DNA of 64,000 nt from positions 124,001 to 188,000 of the forward strand of contig RDYP01000001.1 in assembly GCA_004293445.1 (NCBI GenBank), in the 5' to 3' direction. Positions 61,780 to 64,000 of the stretch are shown in pieces. The notes under the pieces were generated by a model. That model had not been told where the DNA came from. It worked only from the letters and a program-made list of their open reading frames with translations, and searched no databases. Position numbers and translations under genes: made by a program. Numbering within the stretch: position 1 is the stretch's first letter; every line of letters begins with the position of its first letter. The DNA is from Verrucomicrobiota bacterium (GTDB taxonomy: Bacteria; Verrucomicrobiota; Verrucomicrobiia; Verrucomicrobiales; Akkermansiaceae).

Positions 61780-62688
61780 ATGAACGGCCAACTCGGCATT
61801 GTCGGAGCGTCAGGCTTCATCGGACGAGAGCTCGCGAGGCAAGCGGCGGAAGCGGGCTGGGTGGTCCATGGCTTCAGTCGCACCGAGAGGGCGGCCTCGG
61901 GGGCGATTGCCCATTGGCGGGAGTGGACGGAAGCACCGGACTTCGCCGGCTTGGATGCGATCGTGAATCTGGCGGGTGAACCGGTCAATCAGCGCTGGAC
62001 GAAGGCTCGGCAGCGGCTTTTCCGGGACAGTCGGATCGGTGTGACGGAGCGAATCGCAGCCGGAATCGGGCGATTGTCGGGATCGGGTCGTCCCTCTGTC
62101 CTCGTGAACGCCTCGGCGGTTGGAATTTACGGCAATCGAGGCGACGAGCTTCTTGATGAGAGTTCAGCGCCGGGGTGTGGTTACCTTGCGGATTTGTGCC
62201 GGGATTGGGAAGACGCGGCGGATCGGGTGGCCGAGCTCGGCCCACGCGTCTTGAAGTGGCGGATCGGGATTGTGCTCGGGCGGGATGGGGATGCCTTCCG
62301 GCAAATGCTGATTCCCTTTCGGCTGGGATTAGGCGGGCGATTGGGCTCGGGTCAGCAATGGATGCCTTGGATCCATGTGGAGGATCTGGCGGCGTCCATT
62401 TTGCATGGAATCGGACGATCTGGGCTTCATGGCGCGGTGAATGGTTCGTCGCCGCAACCAGAACGGAACATCGATTTCACCCGGAAATTGGGGGCGGCTT
62501 TGAGGCGTCCTGCTTTGCTACCGGTGCCTGCCATCGGTCTCCGCGCTCTGTTGGGAGATTTCGCAGGCGTGATACTCGCCAGTCAGCGGGTAATTCCCAG
62601 AGTCTTGCTGGAGAACGAGTTTCATTTCCGTTACCCGACGCTTGAGCTGGCACTGAGTGACTTACTGACCTCGTCTTCGTCGTCGTGA
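61780..62688 (+). CDS. TIGR01777-family SDR-like oxidoreductase
   Basis: The 302-residue protein begins with the Rossmann motif [19 protein letters not shown]. It has the family segments [62 protein letters not shown] and [17 protein letters not shown]. It is a YfcH-like NAD(P)-dependent epimerase/dehydratase of unknown substrate. It is divergent from lptD (94 bp between starts) and is followed by the HAD gene after 49 bp. Length is normal. Confidence 0.9.
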   Translation: MNGQLGIVGASGFIGRELARQAAEAGWVVHGFSRTERAASGAIAHWREWTEAPDFAGLDAIVNLAGEPVNQRWTKARQRLFRDSRIGVTERIAAGIGRLSGSGRPSVLVNASAVGIYGNRGDELLDESSAPGCGYLADLCRDWEDAADRVAELGPRVLKWRIGIVLGRDGDAFRQMLIPFRLGLGGRLGSGQQWMPWIHVEDLAASILHGIGRSGLHGAVNGSSPQPERNIDFTRKLGAALRRPALLPVPAIGLRALLGDFAGVILASQRVIPRVLLENEFHFRYPTLELALSDLLTSSSSS

Positions 62689-62737
62689 TTCCGCTTGCGG
62701 GGAGCTTGGTCGACTGGTTCGCTTCGCACTCGACCCG

Positions 62738-63619
62738 ATGGCTGCCCTGCAAAACACAATTGCGCTGGTTTTCGATTACGACCAGACGTTGAGCCCGCGC
62801 TACATGCAGGACGATGTGTTGTTCCCGGAATTCGGGATCGATCCGCTGCAGTTCTGGAAGAAGTGCAATGCCTTGGTGACTGAGCAGCAATGGGATGGTG
62901 AGCTGGCTTACTTGAAATGCATTCTCGACTATCTCCAGATGGATCGCGTGACGAATGCCCGTCTGTGCGAACTCGGAGCAGGGTTGCGATTTTTTGCGGG
63001 GGTTCCCGAGATCTTCGAAAACCTACCGAATGCTGTTCTAAATCCCGATCATGAACTGGCCGGTATCAAGATCGAGTTTCACATCATTTCATCGGGTTTG
63101 AAGGCCTTGCTGGATGGCAGTCGCCTGGCTCCTCACGTGAAGTCGATTTTCGGCTGTGAATTCGGCGAGGACGCTCAAGGGCTCATCAGTTTTCCCAAGC
63201 GCGCGATTTCGCACACGACCAAGACTCAATTTTTGTTTCGGATCAACAAGGGGATGTTGGAGCATTCGCAGGATGTGAACGATCACATGCCACCGGATCT
63301 GCGTCCGATTCCCTTCGAAAACATGATTTATGTCGGTGATGGACCGACCGATGTTCCTTGCTTCACGTTGATGAACAAGAGCGGTGGGCATGCAATCGCG
63401 GTCTACAATCCGGACGACGGCAGTGGTCGTAGCTTCCGTAAATGCTATCAGCTTTCCACCCATGCGGGGCGGGTGAAACACATCGCGCCAGCCGACTATC
63501 GGGAGGGCAGCCACTTGTGGTTGCTGCTTGCTGAAATGGTCCGTGAAATTGCCGACCGGATGCTTCGCCGTCGCTCCGAAGAGCGGGAAAATGGAACGGT
63601 AGCCGCCCCCACGTTCTAA
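62738..63619 (+). CDS. HAD-family phosphatase
   Basis: The 293-residue protein shows the HAD motif I FDYDQTLS with the Asp pair DYD, a later [11 protein letters not shown] motif II and [18 protein letters not shown] motif IV. The long insert between motifs I and II (about residues 20-110) points to a cap domain of the phosphoserine-phosphatase-like type. The substrate is unknown. It lies between the TIGR01777 gene and mpl on the plus strand. The C-terminal 25 residues are Arg/Glu-rich and may be disordered. Confidence 0.85.
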   Translation: MAALQNTIALVFDYDQTLSPRYMQDDVLFPEFGIDPLQFWKKCNALVTEQQWDGELAYLKCILDYLQMDRVTNARLCELGAGLRFFAGVPEIFENLPNAVLNPDHELAGIKIEFHIISSGLKALLDGSRLAPHVKSIFGCEFGEDAQGLISFPKRAISHTTKTQFLFRINKGMLEHSQDVNDHMPPDLRPIPFENMIYVGDGPTDVPCFTLMNKSGGHAIAVYNPDDGSGRSFRKCYQLSTHAGRVKHIAPADYREGSHLWLLLAEMVREIADRMLRRRSEERENGTVAAPTF

Positions 63620-63679
63620 ACGAAACTGCATCGTCAAGGCACCGAGCACCCGGTTATCTCTCCACTGCGGAAAATCCTC

Positions 63680-64000
63680 ATGTTAGAATCGAAGCATTTC
63701 CATTTCACCGGGGTCTGTGGAACGGCCATGGGTGCCGTCGCGGTTGCGATGAAGCGCAAGGGCTTCACGGTCACGGGATCCGATAGCAATGTCTATCCGC
63801 CGATGTCGGATTTCCTTCGCGCGGAGGGAATTGTGATCAGCGAGGGTTACCGCGCTGAGAACCTCCCGTCCGAGGCGGATGTCATTGTCATCGGCAATGC
63901 GATCAGCCGAGGCAATGAAGAGGCGGAGGCCGCCTTGTCACGTCGTTTGCTTTATCAGTCGCTACCCGAGGTGATGAAGGAGCACTTCTTGCGAGGAAAA
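63680..64000 (+). CDS. mpl: UDP-N-acetylmuramate:L-Ala-gamma-D-Glu-mDAP ligase, 3'-truncated by window edge
   Basis: The ATG at 63680 starts MLESKHFHFTGVCGTAMGAV, with the Mur ligase N-terminal Rossmann-type pattern of Mpl. GSDSNVYPPMSDFLRAEGI and VIVIGNAISRGNEEAEAAL follow, favouring Mpl over MurC. The gene runs off the right edge after 107 codons, so the ATP-binding and catalytic domains are not seen. Mpl recycles murein tripeptide by ligating it to UDP-MurNAc. The closely related MurC remains the alternative. Confidence 0.82.
   Translation, partial: MLESKHFHFTGVCGTAMGAVAVAMKRKGFTVTGSDSNVYPPMSDFLRAEGIVISEGYRAENLPSEADVIVIGNAISRGNEEAEAALSRRLLYQSLPEVMKEHFLRGK

Overview
The window looks like chromosome of a member of the Verrucomicrobiota, probably class Verrucomicrobiae near Luteolibacter or Haloferula. 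This is an inference. It rests on high-GC DNA, a Gram-negative outer membrane gene (LptD), a GldG/DUF4340-type ABC module, many secreted proteins without recognised family, and GxxExxY and MDRMDG-type sequences of the kind seen in that group. No rRNA or phylogenetic marker was compared. Purine-rich Shine-Dalgarno motifs are missing at most starts I inspected, so starts were chosen from domain boundaries, signal peptides and gene overlaps.

Layout. 1-7.7 kb: a cut-off hypothetical, a GT28 glycosyltransferase and HAD phosphatase pair, membrane and secreted proteins, a membrane sulfatase-fold enzyme and an RsmB-type rRNA methyltransferase. 7.8-11.8 kb: a partial complex I operon (nuoD, a thioredoxin-like gene, nuoE, nuoF). 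A perfect Rex operator lies in its promoter region, and the rex gene is at 51.7 kb. 11.9-20.6 kb: a Tat-exported sugar isomerase-like protein, a large lipoprotein, aspS and hisS with a frameshifted GxxExxY gene between them, recF, and a LysM lipoprotein.

20.9-34.6 kb is an accessory island between a tRNA-Ala(CGC) gene and a divergent tRNA-Ile-like gene with anticodon UAU. It carries an S24 peptidase-like module, an SNase-HhH nuclease, an SBD-HNH endonuclease of the phosphorothioate-dependent type, a C-terminal relic of a cysteine desulfurase, an ADP-ribosyltransferase-like toxin candidate with a 56-residue overlapping partner, and a DNA phosphorothioation-associated methyltransferase. These are followed by GNAT/DUF1778, nucleotidyltransferase/winged-helix and PIN/UPF0175 pairs, two copies of a small excisionase-like HTH gene flanking the nucleotidyltransferase pair, a 25-residue repeat protein, and nested DNA repeats (21 bp x9 inside a 280-bp tandem duplication). 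The leading hypothesis is a decayed or rearranged phosphorothioation (Dnd) defence locus that kept its reader nuclease and accessory methyltransferase.

34.7-64 kb returns to ordinary chromosome: polA; a polysaccharide-degradation group (parallel beta-helix protein, esterase, large secreted enzyme); a PHP phosphatase; pta; a CysJ-like flavoreductase; a GldF/GldG/DUF4340 operon without its ATPase; pdxH; rex; an ECF sigma factor with an anti-sigma/YfbK-like protein that has lost its von Willebrand A domain; a dCMP deaminase-like gene; nadD; two divergent glycosyltransferases; a nitroreductase; lptD; a TIGR01777 oxidoreductase; a HAD phosphatase; and the start of mpl.
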